From NCBI RefSeq assembly GCF_000143415.4, contig NW_003314266.1, positions 2,184,486-2,248,485 of the forward strand: 64,000 nucleotides of DNA, in the 5' to 3' direction. Source of the DNA: Selaginella moellendorffii. Lineage: Eukaryota; Streptophyta; Lycopodiopsida; Selaginellales; Selaginellaceae. The notes beneath the pieces were generated by a model. It did no database searches and had not been told where the DNA came from. It was given only the letters and a program-made list of their open reading frames with translations. The position numbers and the translations under genes were made by a program. Shown piece by piece: positions 1 through 10,085 of this stretch. Within the stretch, counting starts at the first letter, position 1. Each line of letters begins with the position of its first letter.

Positions 1-3000
1 GTGAGCATCGACACCACGCAAGAGATGATGGAAGAGCTGGACTTGTCAAATGAAGACATCGACGAGTACGTGAAGGGGGCCCCCAAGTTCATCGATCTGC
101 TGCGGGATGCCACGAAAAGTAAAGCTGAGAAGTTGGATCAGTATCCAAATTTCATTAAGAGGGATGTCGACCGCCGGCTTCAGAAACAGCTCGACCCCGC
201 AGCAGAGGCCTATCGAGAACCTTACCGGGTATACGTGAATTCGGATGAGGATCAAAGGTGGAGGAGCATCGTTTCCCGCGGAGATGAGCAGGTCAAGAAC
301 ATCTTTTGTGTGATGGACTTCACAAACGAGGAGATCACTCATGCAGACGAAGTCAGCTCCATCATTGACTTAATGGTGGGACTTGCGGAGGTGGAATCTT
401 CAGTCCACTATATGATCTACGACTCCGAATCCTATCACAAGTTCTGGAAGGCCTTGAACGAGGTGAAGGCTCGGTTGAAAGGCAAGGAGATGCGGGAGAT
501 CCATGGGATAATGGCTAAGAAGAAGATACCGACGAATGTCCGCATCTTCACAGTCGCCCTTGTTATTGGTCCTGCAGCAGAGTGGGACTGGAGTGACTTC
601 CCAGCTTCGTTCAACAAAGCCGATCGAATTGATCTGAGGGAGGTCAATTTACCCGTGCCTGAGGAACTGAAGACGGCTATGGAGCTTTTGAATCCAAAGA
701 AAGCTCCAGGTGCAGCATGGGAAATGCTCAGCTGGGTCTTCAACGCAATAGCGGGTGACTCCAAGGGCAAATGCGTTGTCGAGTACAACTGCGGCGGACT
801 ATTCTTTCGAGCCGCACTACTCAAGGGTGTCCCGTGTGTTGCGGTGACAAACTCCATTGAAGAGGTGACTTCAATGGAGCATATAATTACAGTTGCCAAA
901 GAAAAACAGTATCTTCTCTACGAACCTGGTGAATACGCACTTTAAGTTTAAATGTTATCTCACAAGCTCTGTATGCAGGAGCGTGGCCACCCCCAGATGC
1001 TGAAACGGCGTTAACAGCTACTGATGTTAGGCCGAGGTCACAACATGCACAAGGTAAGGTCACGTGAGGCCTCACGCCATTTTGATTATAGATCGTTGTG
1101 AATATTCAGACACGAGGACTGAAAAGCGCACTGGTGGCGCGTCGAAGAAGGACAAACAGACAAGCAATAGGAAAAAAGGAGGTACAAATTATATTTGCAA
1201 TGGCGTGTGGTCTCATGCCATTCCTTGCAGGAGACACTTCTTCAAAGGCAAAACAGGCAAGCACCAGCCAAGCTCAAACTGACAGTGGTCATAAAAAGCG
1301 AAAGCACGTTGGACAGTCGTCGGGATCAGAGGCGTTTGATTCGAAAAGGAAGAAGGGCAACGAAAAGATGATAGGTAATGCCTCGCGGTTATGGCGTGTG
1401 TGCTCATGCCATTCATTGCAGATCAAGGGCTGAGTGAAAGGAGCCAGTCACCACCTTCTGACTCAGATTCCTATGGCGGACTCCCCTTCCCCAATCTCAA
1501 TGGAGAGGTACAATGGATGAGGGATGCTTTTCAAGTCAGGGCCACGTTTTTCTCATCTCGTCGTCTTCGAAGGGTGCAAGAACGTGCAGAAACCATGTTA
1601 AGACAGTCGGGTGAGGATACGGTCCTAGGTCATGCACTAAAACAGGCTATGGATGTCTTGTATTTTGAGATGGAGACTCGGCCAGATGATTTTTCCAAGA
1701 TGGTCCTGGAAAAACAAGCAATCCAGCCTGAGCAGCCTATGGAAGAAATGCAAGAGGGGGATGAGGAGCCAGAGAAAGATAATGAGCAGGAAGAGCAGAA
1801 GGACGAAGAGGAGGACGAAGAAGAGGAGGACGAAGAGGACTTGGATGGTCCTCACAATGGTGACGATCACAATAACGACGATGACGATGATGACGATGAT
1901 GGCCAGCCTGAGGTGGCCAAAGAGCAGCGGAGGAAGGTCATACAAGACAAACCATCAGGTAAATAATAGTACATCCATTCCTAACCTTTTACCATTTCTA
2001 ACATTGTCCATGTAGGTCGCAGAAGAAATGGTAAGTAGAGATTATTCAGTTGAATTAAGATACAAACTCTAGCCTTTAGTGTCGAGGAAGGATAGTGCCA
2101 AGCAAGGGTCGAAACGTATGTCCAATCCTTCAGAATCAGCAGTGCGCCCAAGTGATATCGGTCCTAGTTCCTCAATAGCAGTTGATGGTAAATACAGTAT
2201 AGTCGATTCAATGTGCTAATGAGTTTGTTTTTAGTAGCACGGGAGGATACCATCTCAATCGAAGGGAGATATTTGGACATGCATATGGATCCGCCAGTGG
2301 ACTCTACTTGCCTGCAAGAGTCATCAGAGCTGGTGGAGGCTACTATCCATATCAACGCCAAGCAAGCTGACCACGCTCCACTTGATGCTGCCCATACCAC
2401 TGAGTCAATCTTGTCCACGTATCCAACTGACGGTGACCAGGCGCCATTGGACCCGCATGAGGCCGCCCCAGCCGCCGAGCCGGTCGTATCCTCATTTCCA
2501 ACGTGTGCCCAATCGTCTGACTACGCGCCGTTGGAACCTCCATACACCGCCCCTGCTGCCTGTTCGGTCATGTCCACTTTGCCAACGGAGGCACCAGCTG
2601 AAATGGCGTGTGATCACACGCCATCGGAACCACCCCATGCCACTGTTGAGCCAGTTGTACCAGAGTCTACAGCTGAAATGGCATGTGCCCACACGCCATC
2701 GGATGCGATTGACCCCACATTGCAGAGGAGAGTATTTCCGCCCTTCACGTTTCCTCGACCAAAACCCTCTGAACGACCATCGGGAGCACCATTCGCTAAT
2801 ATTGTAGATGGTAAAATTGACTTGTACCATTTTTTATGCTAACGCATTTCATTTCAGAGTCACGGCGAAAGTACTGTATCGTTTTTGATCTGAACGGTGT
2901 CCTTTTCTCCCATGAGCATGGCTCATCCTTGAATGTCACTGCACCCTCCAAAGCCTGCGGTCGCAAGTTGGTCAAAAGAGACAGATTCACATTAATCACA

Positions 3001-3720
3001 CGGGAGAAACTGCGGGATCTAATAATGACCATGCGACACTTAAAACAGAGGGCCGGGTTCAATTTGCAATTGGGAGTTTGGACATCCATGATGCGCCACA
3101 ATGCATTAACGTTGCTACAGATGATGCACAATCAGACGCGAGTAATATTACCATTTGACTTTCTCCTAACGCAGGAGGATTGCTTGACTATGGTCCATGT
3201 GAGGGGTAGCAAGCCCATCTTCGTCAAGGCAGAGGCTGTAGTGATGAACCGGACTGCTAGGTCAAGTGAAATCCTCATCATCGATGACTCGCCGATTAAA
3301 ACTGCAGTGAACACGCACACATATGCAGTGCACCCCATCTCTTGCAGTATGGAAACTAGGGAGAAGAAACCGTATGTTCTGGGGGACCTTGCAAAACGGC
3401 TTGAAGCGATGGTGATAGAGAACCGGCCAGTCCAGGAGGTGGCTGCAGAAATCAACCAAATGGCAGATGGAACGGTATATCAGAAGCCATTTGATCGGAC
3501 AGACACCAGTCATCATTTATGGCATGTATATTGTCTAGCCAAGCACTATCCGCATCTCCATAATCTGCTCAACCGGATGGGTTCTTCGACCACTGAACAT
3601 GAGCGTGGACGTATTAGAGAAGAGATGGCATTACTATTGGGTTTAAATCCTGATAGTGTGGAGAGTGATGAAATTCCAAGATTATTGTATAGGCGTTGGA
3701 GGCAAAAAATAACAGTCTGA
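1..3720 (+). CDS. Large multi-exon protein with C-terminal FCP1/NIF-like HAD domain, 5' partial
   Basis: Best model from frame and splice sites: exons 1-928 (open at the left edge), 979-1053, 1092-1181 (or 1110-1181), 1231-1374, 1422-1958, 2016-2030, 2080-2187, 2235-2810, 2858-3720, about 1111 residues. Every internal exon is a multiple of three and every intron is phase 1. The N-terminal 310 residues match nothing I recognise; a stretch with YNCGGLFFRAALLKG faintly recalls a methyltransferase-like Rossmann strand. The middle is low complexity: Lys/Arg-rich, then a long Glu/Asp tract (about 1760-1910), then degenerate 25-30-residue Pro/Ala/Thr repeats (about 2370-2720). The C-terminus reads FDLNGVLFSHEHG, then LGVWTSMM, FDFLLTQEDC and ILIIDDSPIK, the order of motifs in FCP1/NIF-type HAD phosphatases. 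The second Asp of the DxDx(T/V) motif is Asn, so activity is doubtful. A nuclear role is only a guess from the basic and acidic tracts. It may be a lineage-specific or transposon-derived family. Confidence 0.6.
1059..1080. repeat. Related palindrome in intron
   Basis: CGTGAGGCCTCACG (1063-1076) is a perfect 14-nt palindrome. The right side continues as CCAT, matching the family, while the outer left arm is degenerate. It lies in the intron beginning at 1054. Confidence 0.6.
1200..1221. repeat. 22-nt palindrome in intron, 9 nt before the 3' splice site
   Basis: The arms are ATGGCGTG and CATGCCAT around a 6-nt centre. The element ends 9 nt before the AG of the intron 1182-1230. The copy at 1391-1412 has the same length and the same distance to its acceptor. 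Confidence 0.75.
1391..1412. repeat. 22-nt palindrome in intron, 9 nt before the 3' splice site
   Basis: Same arms as the 1200-1221 copy, with two differences in the centre. It lies in the 47-nt intron 1375-1421, followed by TCATTGCAG. Confidence 0.75.
2603..2699. repeat. Two exonic copies of the 22-nt palindrome
   Basis: Copies at 2603-2624 (perfect over all 22 nt) and 2678-2699 lie in the repeat-rich exon. They encode MAC-x-HTPS in two neighbouring repeat units, 75 nt apart. Confidence 0.7.
2858..3720 (+). other. FCP1/NIF-like HAD domain exon
   Basis: This terminal exon encodes the only recognisable domain of the gene. Motif I is DLNGV, motif II sits in VWTSM, and the C-terminal acidic motif is IDDSP followed by Lys, as in NLI-interacting-factor type phosphatases. 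Some plant HAD proteins also carry DLNG at motif I, so the Asn need not mean a broken gene. About 110 residues follow the domain up to the TGA at 3718-3720. Confidence 0.55.
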
Positions 3721-3754
3721 GATGGCATGTATTTATTTAAAAATGTAACTTATT

Positions 3755-3776
3755 ATGGCATGGGGTTCCATGCCAT
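3755..3776. repeat. 22-nt palindrome just after the stop codon
   Basis: Arms ATGGCATG and CATGCCAT, 34 nt past the stop. A half copy starts at 3722 and a degenerate copy lies at 4036-4057. In a 3' UTR it would form a stem-loop. Confidence 0.7.
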
Positions 3777-4149
3777 TGTATTAATATTAAAAGACAATTC
3801 TTTGAGAGGATTTGCATTATACTAGAAGTGTTACAGCATGTTATTGGAAGTCTACGAAGTTGTTTTATTAATAAGGGGAAAGTAAAGATTGAATGGGGAC
3901 TTGGGCTCCACCTAGACTCGGAGCAACTGAGCCAATATTAAAAGGATGGAAAGAAATTGGACGACAATGACAAGGAGAAGAGAGAGGTGAAGCAGTGAGA
4001 AGTGATTGAGTAGACATTTCCTTGTTTAAAATAAAATGGCATGTGCCTCAATGCAGTTGAATTTTGTTATATTTATATACTATATAAAGGTTTGGAAACC
4101 TTATTTTACAAGTGGGATAATGACAATTCCCACTTTAACGAAATAGAGC
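3777..4149. other. AT-rich intergenic stretch
   Basis: I see no gene here. It contains the degenerate palindrome copy at 4036 and otherwise simple AT-rich DNA up to the gypsy remnant. Confidence 0.5.
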
Positions 4150-4168
4150 TTAGATGAAGTTCACATGC

Positions 4169-4444
4169 TCAAGGACTCCACGACTTCCGAATAACACCCT
4201 TCTCCAACATCTTTTTGACATTTGCACGTAAAATCTTGATCTCCTTGAGTGACCGACAACGAATAGGAACCTTGATTGGACAAGAATCCCCAATTGGAAT
4301 TGGATGACATGTGGCAATCTTGGCCCCAGATGATAAGTCAAATCCAAAGAGATCAAAATACTCTTTCATGAGCCAGTCAACCGTTGCAACACAAAGATTG
4401 TCGGAGGGATCAGAAAAGGGAAGAGCAGAACAAAACAGAAACAT
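4169..4444 (-). pseudogene. gypsy reverse transcriptase, N-terminal fragment
   Basis: CPIKVPIRCRSLKEIKI and MLEKGVIRKSWSP match the conserved start of gypsy RT (ending normally in SPWASP). The sequence breaks off right there. The YxDD region is absent from this locus. Confidence 0.75.
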
Positions 4445-4591
4445 AGGAGGAAATAGTGGGGGAATAAAAATAATGGAAGCAAAGGTAGAAGTAGAAAGAT
4501 GAAGAGGTACGGAAGTGAGAGGAATGGATGAAACATAAGGAAGTATGAGACAAGGGGGAGAAGCCTCAAAATCACATTTGGCATGATTGCA

Positions 4592-4981
4592 TTACAACCA
4601 ATCCACACCAAGAATGAGGTCAAAAGCTTGACTCGGCACCACCCGTAATGATTGCAACTCAAGCTCGAGATCGCCCACACGCAGAACCAAGTCCATCTCA
4701 TCCTGTGCACATGCATGTGTACGGCCATTGCCATAAAGAATGAAAACTGGTTCTGCTGCATGACGCAAGTGTAGACGGCAATGTATGGCAACAGGTCGAG
4801 CAATAGAAGATAAACTTGAACCTGTATCAACCAACACAGAGAGAATAATAGGAGACCTCTTGTTATAAAAACGAGCTTGGAAAGTAAACACTGGATGAAC
4901 CGGTGCTGAGTGAACCCCTTGATGATACTTCTGAAAGAAAGATGGAGGGGTCACTAATTTATTCGCGTAAGGTCCTTCCAT
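4592..4981 (-). pseudogene. gypsy aspartic protease
   Basis: The 129-residue open frame holds the active-site triad in VDTGSSLSSIA and the flap-end motif DLILGVDWL, the hallmarks of Ty3/gypsy retropepsins. It overlaps the end of gag by a few bases. The frame itself is intact, but the element is dead because RT is truncated. Confidence 0.8.
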
Positions 4982-5924
4982 TACTCGTGCGACTCCTCGT
5001 TTCCCGACTGCATCTTAGTGTCTAGACCTTCCACTGCAGCAGCACCAACAGGACATTGCTGACGCCAAGGTCTCCACCCAGAAAATGAAGGTCGCCAATC
5101 CAGAAAACACCAACAGCGCCGATAAGTATGACCAACTTCATCACACGCCCAGTAGTGACTATCACGGCCACAACCACGTCCTCGCCCTTGTCCTTGGACT
5201 CGAGCAGCAGCAGCATCAACCTCCATTGGAATAGGACCATTACCCATAGGAAGGGGAGCTAAAGGATGGGCAACGAGAAGTGGAAGAGACGACGTTTCAT
5301 AACGTTGTGCCAAGCGAAGAGCATCATCAAAGGTGGCGGGAGCAAGTGCATGCACAAAGCTGATAAGATCTTGACGAAGGGTTGGCCACAACATTCCTAG
5401 CTTGATCCGCTCCGATATCTTTGGCTCCGCACGAAGCAAAAGACTTTAGAAACGAACGTCAAATTGCATCACTGACTCAAATGGCCTTTGGCGAAGACGA
5501 TGCAATTGTTGGAAGGCATCATTAGAGTCGTCAGCATGGCCGAAGGCGTGTTTGAAGATGTCCGGGAGAACACTCGAATCCCCACAAATGGCTGTGCTCA
5601 AACCATTGTACCATTGCAACGCTATCCCTTGGAGACACGTGGGAAACTCACGCAAACATCAAGCATCATCCCAAGAATGATATGTGGCAATCACCGTGAA
5701 ATGATCCAACCAATGGTACACATCATCCCCAGGATTCCTGCAAAAGACTCCGGCTGAACGCGAGGATTAACACCAAGAGCAGGAGGAGTTGTACCACGTG
5801 CCGTGAACGCCACTATCAATTGAGTTTGGTTATTCAATTGCAAATGCATAGCATCAAGCAATTGTACCAACTGCTGCTCCAAAGTCAAAGGAGGAAATTG
5901 TTGATCTGCCATGAAGATAAACAA
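4981..5924 (-). pseudogene. gypsy gag with zinc knuckle, frameshifted
   Basis: The start is the ATG near 5910-5924 (MADQQFPPLTLEQQLVQLL). The reading passes through three frames: 5924-5691, 5655-5446 and 5439-4981. ALQWYNGL and FVHALAPATFDDALRLAQRY are typical of the gypsy capsid. A degenerate zinc knuckle (YWACDEVGHTYRRC) has Tyr in place of the first Cys. It is not expected to make capsid. Confidence 0.75.
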
Positions 5925-5943
5925 AGAAAGAGCAAAAGAAGAG

Positions 5944-6100
5944 AAATGACAAAAAGCGAGAAGGAAATGGGAGATCTAGACAATGCAAAAAGCTAGATTT
6001 AAACCAAAATCCTGAAAGAGAAGAACAAAAGAAAGGAAATGGAAAAAGTTAGATCTAGACAATGCAAAAGCTAAATTTAAACTAAAATCCCAAATTCAAG
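5944..6100 (-). repeat. Tandem repeat in the retroelement leader
   Basis: Two units of roughly 70 nt, each containing a TTTAAAT..TAGCTTTTGCATTGTCTAGATCT-like core (written here only in part), sit between the LTR end and the gag ATG. Confidence 0.6.
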
Positions 6101-6149
6101 CACTCTTCAAAGACAATCAAAGGTGCCCCTCACCCCCACCAATGTGAGT

Positions 6150-6310
6150 GTTTGGAATATGGAAAAGAAATATAGAAAATGTGCATATCATTTAGCCCAA
6201 AAACCCTAGCTTATATATAGGAGCAAGTGGTTCAGATCGAAACCAACCAAAATCCCACTATGCTAATATTAATATATAGCATTGTAGCCATACACTTGGC
6301 CCTCACAATG
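6150..6310 (-). repeat. gypsy LTR end, copy 1
   Basis: On the minus strand it runs from TGTGAGGGCCAAGTG through a TATATATAAG box (complement near 6210-6220) to AATGATATGCAC. Similar copies lie at 9912-10085 and 63860-64000 in the same orientation, which marks it as a dispersed LTR end with its promoter. Confidence 0.65.
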
Positions 6311-6929
6311 TGTAACTTATAAAATAATCTTTAAACATTACTTTCTTTTCAAAGCATGCACATACATTAGTATGCATACCACTATATATGAACTCTTTAT
6401 ATGCCATTATGTAGTAATCCACATCAACTTATATTAGCAAGGTTGAGGCTTTGATGTTTTTGAAGTGAAAAAGTCTTATGAGATAAGGGTTATAGAAATC
6501 TTTAGAATTCATCAATGATGTTGTGATTTCTTGTAGCAAAAATTTGGTGTTGTTAAAATGATGTCATTGAACTCATCATCCATCTAGTCAAGAATATTTG
6601 AAGGAATATTTCATGACAGTTAAAGAATATTTTAGAAGTTAGTTTGGATAATAAATTAAAAGTTAGTTTGGATAGAAACTAATTAGTAACCAAAAATAAT
6701 TATGACATCAGTATATGAGGGTATAGGTGTGGACTTTGTGATCATGCATAATATCTAGAGTTTTTTGGAAAAGCCCAAAGGTCAAGTTACAATGCTTATA
6801 TAGTTAGTTGGTGAGTATATACACTAGACTACACTATATACACTAGAGTAGGTTATATTGGTATCAAAGGCATATATTTTTCTATTGTCAATGGTCCATA
6901 TTCCTATCGCTACTTTTGAAATGTCTTGC
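6311..6929. other. AT-rich DNA without recognisable genes
   Basis: No coding signal is visible. It is probably old transposon sequence between two gypsy remnants of opposite strand. Confidence 0.4.
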
Positions 6930-8500
6930 CTAGAAGTGACTAATGGATTCAATAAGGAGGTCCAAAAGAAATTGCATTTGGATATGAAAAGAAGACAATT
7001 TGGAAGGGCAAGAAAATAACTCCTAGACCAATAACAATCTGACTAAGGGATTTGATAATGTTTGATTGGCCTTGACTTTTTTGAAGAAACAATAGAGTTC
7101 TATGTTCAACAAATTTATGGAGTTGACAAAGAAGTTTTAGGATAGCAGTGCCTTCCCATGTACTACTTTGAGTGATTTCAAGCTTTTTGAAAAGATGCAA
7201 ATTCTAGTGTTTAACGAAAGATCTATTGATGAAGTGATTAATTAGTTGGATAAGGTGGAGGATTACTTCATGAGTGAAGAACTCAAGTTTCAAATTGTTT
7301 TCAGTGCCATGTACCACTTTAAAGGGAGGTTGTGGTATTTAGTGAGGATTGCATAAAGATTCAACAGTTATTAAAACTCACATCCTTTAAAGACTTTAAG
7401 AAGGTGTTCCTAAAGGAGTATGCTCAGTCAAGATTGATATAATCTTTGATAACTTGGGTCAGTAGTATATTTGTGATTGTCACTCTACTCTAACAAACCT
7501 ATCTTAGGGGACAGAAAGGTAAATTTTTGGGACTAGGAGGTTGGTTTTTCTCTATATCATGAAAATGTGATAATGGTTTTTTCTATATCACAACAAAAAT
7601 GTGATTGTATCTTGAATCATACAAAGCATGAGTAAAAATGTGGGGTCTATCTACATATGATATATATATATATATACATTTTCTAATATCCTATAGAGGT
7701 TGAATAAGTACTATTTGAATATGAAGGCTTAGTGTTACTCACAGTCCATGACATCTGCACAAATCTTATGACAAGCATAAGGCATTATGATGGTTCATAA
7801 AGTTGAGGTGAGGTAAAAAGAGTTTTTTTGAGTTTGTGGAGGCATAAAAGATTTTATATATCCTTGATGACTAAATAATAGTCTTATTTATAAAGTTATA
7901 GTTGATTGTTAATAGATATAAAACATATTCAATGGTGCTTGCATTAGCTAAACAACTAAAGTCTTTTTACCATTATGACAATAACAATTAGGAGAAGCAT
8001 GATAGAAAACAATATCATAATTCCTTAGGTGGTTTCCAAAAGTTTCTTCAACTCATGAAGGGGATAAGTTGGAGCAAGTTTCTAATGTCATGATTTAACC
8101 TAGCAGCCAAACAAAGCATTTTTATATTGCATTGAAAAGGAGTTGTATGATTAATAAATACACTCAAAGGGATGTTAGCAATGTAAACAACTTGATGGAT
8201 GGATCAACAATTATTTTATTAAAGTTTTGTTAAATTTTCAAAGTACAGATGTGCTTATTTCAATCAGATTGATGTAGAAACTTAGCTTTCAAAGACTAAA
8301 GTTCCATTTTATTCATTTGATGGTGTTATAACAACTATACAACATTAGAATGTTTCAGTGGAGGTGGATATAATATTGGAGGGTGTCATTCTCAAAAAGA
8401 CTTATTACTTAGTGGATTTGTATTGGAAATAAATTAATTTACTAAGTTTAATACCAACATAGATTTAGTCTTTTATATTATTAAGCACTCGTAATAATAA
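6930..8500 (+). mobile_element. Heavily decayed gypsy gag-pol remnant
   Basis: Broken plus-strand readings resemble gag: LDKVEDYFMSEELKFQ, then FKGRLWYLV (7240-7360) and SFKDFKKVFLKEYAQSRL (7380-7440). Later fragments (7920-8100) include MVLALAKQLKSF. Stops and frameshifts are frequent, and no LTRs could be placed. Confidence 0.5.
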
Positions 8501-8845
8501 TAAAGTGACTCTCGTTGATTATGATTATATCTTGCTTACCAAATTAATTTATATTACAAATATGAAAATATTGTTACTGATATCAATGTTTGGTGTTCTT
8601 TAAGAATTTTTCACCATCTCATCAAAGATCCTAAGTATTCGATCAAAGTTGCTAATTTGCTTGAAGGATTTGATAAACATTATATAAAAAACTACCTTTG
8701 AAAACATGGCCAAATTCTTGAGCTTGTCAAATATGGTCTAGAGTTTCAATTGGAGTGCTGAAGAGAATTATATTTGGCTTTATCTTGGTTTACTCAATGT
8801 CTTTGACATCACAGACAAGAGAGTTTTCTTTTATTTCCGGGGGTG

Positions 8846-8853
8846 TATATAAG
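8846..8853 (+). promoter_or_regulatory. TATA box
   Basis: TATATAAG lies 87 bp before the ATG at 8940, followed by a pyrimidine-rich leader. This spacing fits a plant core promoter for the Cys-rich peptide gene. Confidence 0.55.
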
Positions 8854-8939
8854 CGGCGCCTCCATCCATATCCAAACCAGCAACATCTTCTCTTATATCT
8901 TCATCTTTATTGTGTTCATCTTTCTTTCAAATCCCATCC

Positions 8940-9152
8940 ATGGCTTTTGCAAACTCTTTGCTGCTCATGCTCCTGGTGCTCGCGATGGTTGCAACGCTTG
9001 CTCGCGTGCAGTGCTCCCTACCCAATCTCCAGGACATTGTGACTTGCATCAACAACGCTTTGGGCGATCCAACCAAAATTGCCGAGTGCTGCAGTCACTT
9101 GCCCACTTGCGCTTGCTGCATCCTCTTGGTGAAACGACTCCTCCCTCAGTGA
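8940..9152 (+). CDS. Small secreted cysteine-rich peptide
   Basis: The frame codes for 70 residues. The start is the ATG opening MAFANSLL, which begins a hydrophobic signal peptide of about 24 residues, likely cut near VQC-S. The remainder has six cysteines at the end in the pattern C-x13-CC-x5-C-x-CC, followed by a basic tail (VKRLLPQ). I do not recognise the family; small plant peptides with clustered Cys are often extracellular defence or signalling molecules, but that is inference. An upstream ATG at 8910 would add 10 residues before the hydrophobic segment and is less likely. A TATA box lies 87 bp upstream. It is the only intact gene seen between 3.7 and 35.9 kb, surrounded by dead transposons. 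Confidence 0.55.
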   Translation: MAFANSLLLMLLVLAMVATLARVQCSLPNLQDIVTCINNALGDPTKIAECCSHLPTCACCILLVKRLLPQ

Positions 9153-9811
9153 TGCCCTTGAGCTTCAACATTCAAAGGTTATAATCTTTGGTTAAGTTTT
9201 TCTTTTTTGCGACTTGTTGCTACTGTCAGGGAAAAGGAGTGCAGCTGCAGTCCAAGTTTACATACTCGTGAATAAGGGACTTGAAATGAAATGATAATTG
9301 TGCTCCTGTTGCTCTCTTAATATTATATCATGATTTGTTCTTGTGATGTTCGTAAACTTAGCAGCGGTGCATGCAATGCAACAACGTTTGGGTGTTGGAT
9401 TTGGAATCCTACTGCTGTGATTACTTGATTCCCAGCTATGGCACTTCGCTGCAACTGCTTGGCCTATGCAAGAATGTCTGTTTCTAGAAAAATGCTCTTG
9501 CAACTAGAGCCAGTTAAAAAGCTAAACAAACTCATCATGCCTTCCAAAGAGACTTTCTAGCCTGATCCAGCAGATAAAACTGAAGCTTTTGTTAGATGAG
9601 TTTAGAAAACTTTCCAAAGTAATGGCATAGGGTCCTTGTCACTCTTTATTTGTGGGGTACAACACTGGCTGCTGATTCTTGCTTTGACAAGTCTATTTCA
9701 ATCCAAAAGACTAGAGAAGATGTGTGATGTATTTGCTGTGGCATAAGCTGATATGGTGTAATTTTAATATAATTAAGATTGTGAGTGTATATTAATTAGG
9801 GTTTAACCACG
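9153..9811. other. 3' flank of the peptide gene and intergenic DNA
   Basis: Likely 3' UTR followed by non-coding sequence. No ORF or RNA gene could be supported. Confidence 0.4.
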
Positions 9812-9824
9812 TACACACACACAG

Positions 9825-9904
<80 letters not shown>

Positions 9905-9913
9905 AAGAGAGAG
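9812..9913. repeat. Compound microsatellite (AC)(AT)(GT)(GA)
   Basis: Consecutive runs of AC, AT, GT and GA/GAAA dinucleotides over about 100 bp. It abuts the gypsy LTR end at 9912. Confidence 0.9.
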
Positions 9914-10085
9914 TGCATGGAATATAAAAATGGAATACAAAGATATGCATATTAATTAACCCAAAAACCCTAGTTTATATACAAAAGTGAGTGGTCTAGA
10001 TTGAAACTAATCCGATAAGTATCAAAATCTTACTATGTTAATATTAATATATAGCATCATAACTATACATTTGGACTTTACATTA
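9912..10085 (-). repeat. gypsy LTR end, copy 2
   Basis: Resembles 6150-6310 over its whole length (AACCCAAAAACCCTAG, then a stretch around AATATTAATATATAGCAT). It lies directly downstream of the minus-strand integrase remnant, as expected for a 3' LTR. Confidence 0.6.

Larger units (their letters stand above)
4150..6310 (-). mobile_element. Truncated Ty3/gypsy retrotransposon (gag, protease, start of RT)
   Basis: Read on the minus strand from about 6310, a promoter-like LTR end is followed by gag, a zinc knuckle, aspartic protease and the first part of reverse transcriptase. The sequence then stops near 4150. Frameshifts at about 5690-5655 and 5445 break gag. The rest of RT, RNase H, integrase and the 3' LTR are missing. 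No second LTR lies close by, so this is a 5' half left by deletion. Confidence 0.8.

Noticed and set aside
1653-2015. 120-codon plus-strand frame and 1637-1945 minus frame
   Set aside because: Shadows of the Glu/Asp-rich exon; the repetitive purine-rich codons keep other frames open.
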